Shown in pieces: positions 61,693 through 64,000 of a stretch of 64,000 bases of DNA (position 1 is its first letter; each line of letters starts with the position of its first letter). Source of the stretch: Nymphaea colorata (lineage: Eukaryota > Streptophyta > Magnoliopsida > Nymphaeales > Nymphaeaceae); assembly GCF_008831285.2 (NCBI RefSeq), contig NC_045140.1, positions 14,805,796-14,869,795 of the forward strand, in the 5' to 3' direction. Under the pieces are notes generated by a model, which had not been told where the DNA came from, ran no database searches, and worked only from the letters and a program-made list of their open reading frames with translations. A program made the position numbers and the translations under genes.

Positions 61693-63401
61693 ACCATCGG
61701 CGCCGAGAATGAAAATTCTCTTCTACCAAGCGCGCTCAACTAGCAATAATATTGTTCATATAATTATATCTATGTGTTATATCATATGGTTATCAGTCCG
61801 TGTAATATGCCTTCAATATCATTTTCCTAATGTTGTTTCGTAGCATGATGAGCATGGGAGAGTAAGGTTTCGGCCCTTACCTGTGGTTTCAGATTGATGC
61901 CTTGTTGCTGCAATCACCTTCTAGTGGACTTATCCTAATATTGGCTGCAATCTTATTCGCCTTGGTTCTTTTATTTATTTATTTTTTTTGGTAATTGGAA
62001 AGATAAGAAATATAACGATTTGATGCTGCCCAAAGTCAAAGATGGAGCCCGAGTTCTCCGCACCCCTCAGTTCGTCAAATAATGCAACCTTAATTATTAT
62101 AATATGATTCAAAATTAGTTCCTGTAAATATGATCAATCGAAGAGTTTGATGGCATGAATTCCTTCGAATAACATAACTTTAATTAAAGGGTGTGGTTTA
62201 ACACTTTTTCCTTGCACCCTGTTTGCACGGAGGGAAGGAAGGCAGTGGAAGTAAATTTTGAGTTTGGATGATTAATTAACAAGAAGCAATAAAAATAATT
62301 AAAGAGTAATGTGATTCCAATCCTTCCAACCGATGCCTTTTAACGGGGCATTAAATGATTAATCTTGCTTCTAGATTCATATTCGATTGGCGCCCCCTTG
62401 GACAGTAGGAAGACGGAGAGCCATGAACAGAGCCAAAAACAGATTGCCTCTAGAAATAAACTAACTGTTACTGTCAATGCTAATGGTAGGGCACTGATGT
62501 TTCATTGCAGTTCTGAGAAACTAAATGTTAACTAGGGAACTCCTGGAATTGAAAATTTTCAATCTTGGGTACTACGAAGGAAAATTAGCACCCCCAATCT
62601 TAACTCCCACAGCATTTCTTTTCATCAATTGTATGTCCTCCAAGTACCTCTCTTCCAATGAGTTCTTTGATTTGTAGAGCTTCATTTGATCTGACCAATC
62701 TTTATTTCACTGCAAACGCCAATTTACCAAAGATTGAAACAGGAGGCACCTTGATATCTGAATCAGGACTCTGAGGTTAGTATAAGATATTCGTGGCTAC
62801 AAATAAAAAAGCTATAACAAAAAGAAAAGCTATAGGCGGCAACTTCTAGCAATCTCTCTCTTCTGCATTTATGTGTTATTTTTTTCTCTTATCAAGCTTT
62901 GCTGATAAATTCCAGCACGGTCGTTTCAGCAAGCTTTGCTGATAAATACATGGACCATACTCATGAAACTCAAATAGGACTTGATGCAAAAAATAATATA
63001 AAGGAACACACAGAATGTAAAACCAAAACTTAGATAGCAGATTATTATGAAATCTAACAATGTTTTCTCAAGTTTAATCAGTTTAGTTGGAAGACAATCG
63101 TTGTGTCCCTTGTTCTGCACATGGAAGTGCAATATTTATGATAGCTCAGAAGAATTTACTAAGCATCATATTGAAGAATTTTTGTCATCTAGTGGCTATC
63201 TATAACTGTGGTAGTTAAGAAGAGAACAATTGTCTACTTAATCTTTCTTATATTTACAATATGTTAAACTGTTTCTTCTTTTATGGTAGGGCTATGACAT
63301 TGTTTCTGTCACTGATTTCAAAGGTCCACTGTTTTACAAATGCCCATGCTAGCACCTATCTTTTAAATTGGGTCCTATTTTACTTTTTGGGCATCAAATT
63401 C

Positions 63402-63475
63402 AAGTATGCAGCTGAGGGAGCTGTTGTAAACTAAACTTCAAGTATGCAGCTGGTTTGAGCTGTTGTAAATTAAAC
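63402..63475. repeat. Imperfect tandem duplication, ~36-bp unit
   Basis: CAAGTATGCAGCTG, a variable 4-6 bases and GAGCTGTTGTAAA(C/T)TAAACTT occur twice in succession. Confidence 0.85.
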
Positions 63476-63831
63476 TTTGTTTGAGACAGCTTTATTCACC
63501 TTGTTTATGAAGGCGAGCCAAGTCGCTGTATGTTCACAATAAATACTTGTATGACCAGGTATCCATAAGCCTTATAGTTCTTGATTGCTTTGGGTTTCTG
63601 TTCATTTAGGATAAGCATATCTTTGTTCCAAATCCTGTATTTGAGTTGTATACTGCTTATTGTGTCATAGTTTTTCACAAGTAGCAACTTACATTGTTTG
63701 ACATGCGGGTCTTGCATGGAAGAAGGCTGTTGACTTGATCAAGAATTGTGCAAGCCTTGATATATTCTAAGCATCACTAATATGCTTGCTTTTAGTGTAT
63801 TCTAAGATGAATTTGATTATTATGCTTATTA

Positions 63832-63882
63832 ACCTGCAGAACAGAAGAAAACAAGAACAACCTGCAGAACAGAAGAAAACAA
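63832..63882. repeat. Tandem duplication, ~26-bp unit
   Basis: AACCTGCAGAACAGAAGAAA followed by ACAAGAA occurs twice, back to back. Confidence 0.9.
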
Positions 63883-64000
63883 GAAACTAAGAGGAAAAAT
63901 AAAGTGAGTGAGTGAAGGAGACTTTGTCCATATCAAAGGCACCGTCGCCAATTAATAAACATATAGACAAGTTTTAACATAGACGATGGCTTCCTCTCTG

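Larger units (their letters stand above)
61693..64000. other. Intergenic region, no gene seen
   Basis: This is the downstream flank of the CASP-like gene. It contains only short frames and three small direct duplications (near 62895, 63402 and 63832). No exon was supported up to the window edge. Confidence 0.6.

Overview
The window is nuclear DNA of a flowering plant. Genes are split by many GT-AG introns. The intergenic space is long, AT-rich and full of microsatellites and decayed transposons. The encoded families are plant-specific: a class III peroxidase, a CASP-like protein, a P-type PPR protein, a DUF863-like protein and a chloroplast-targeted membrane protein. The species cannot be fixed from the sequence.

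Layout. 1-12985 (minus): a complete PP2A scaffold subunit A gene, 12 coding exons plus a 5'-UTR exon, rebuilt as 587 codons plus stop. Its 3.9-kb third coding intron carries a 1.35-kb inverted-repeat element full of TA microsatellite. 15350-16693 (minus): an intact three-exon gene for a 185-residue chloroplast-targeted membrane protein of unknown function. 17047-21074 (minus): a second, broken copy of that gene, split by a 2.77-kb insertion with short terminal inverted repeats. 23316-23824: a hAT-like transposon end. 24005-25459 (plus): an intact single-exon PPR gene. 25460-43000: about 17 kb with no gene I can support, apart from a decayed duplicated peptide unit just downstream of the PPR gene. 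43014-44425 (plus): a two-exon DUF863-like gene, whose presumed leader intron holds a probable SINE. 48843-50529 (minus): a secreted class III peroxidase with the family's usual four exons. 54080-54430: a LINE fragment. 55471-56150: a hAT relic, partly an inverted copy of the one at 23.3-23.8 kb. 60463-61692 (plus): a three-exon CASP-like membrane protein. The last 2.3 kb is intergenic.

The genes do not form a pathway or operon; each is an independent unit. All spliced models given here close in frame at the family's expected length, which is the main support for the exon borders. I found no evidence of a new multi-gene system. The most informative structure is the tandem duplication at 15-21 kb, with one live and one dying copy and a mobile insertion that may carry captured exons.
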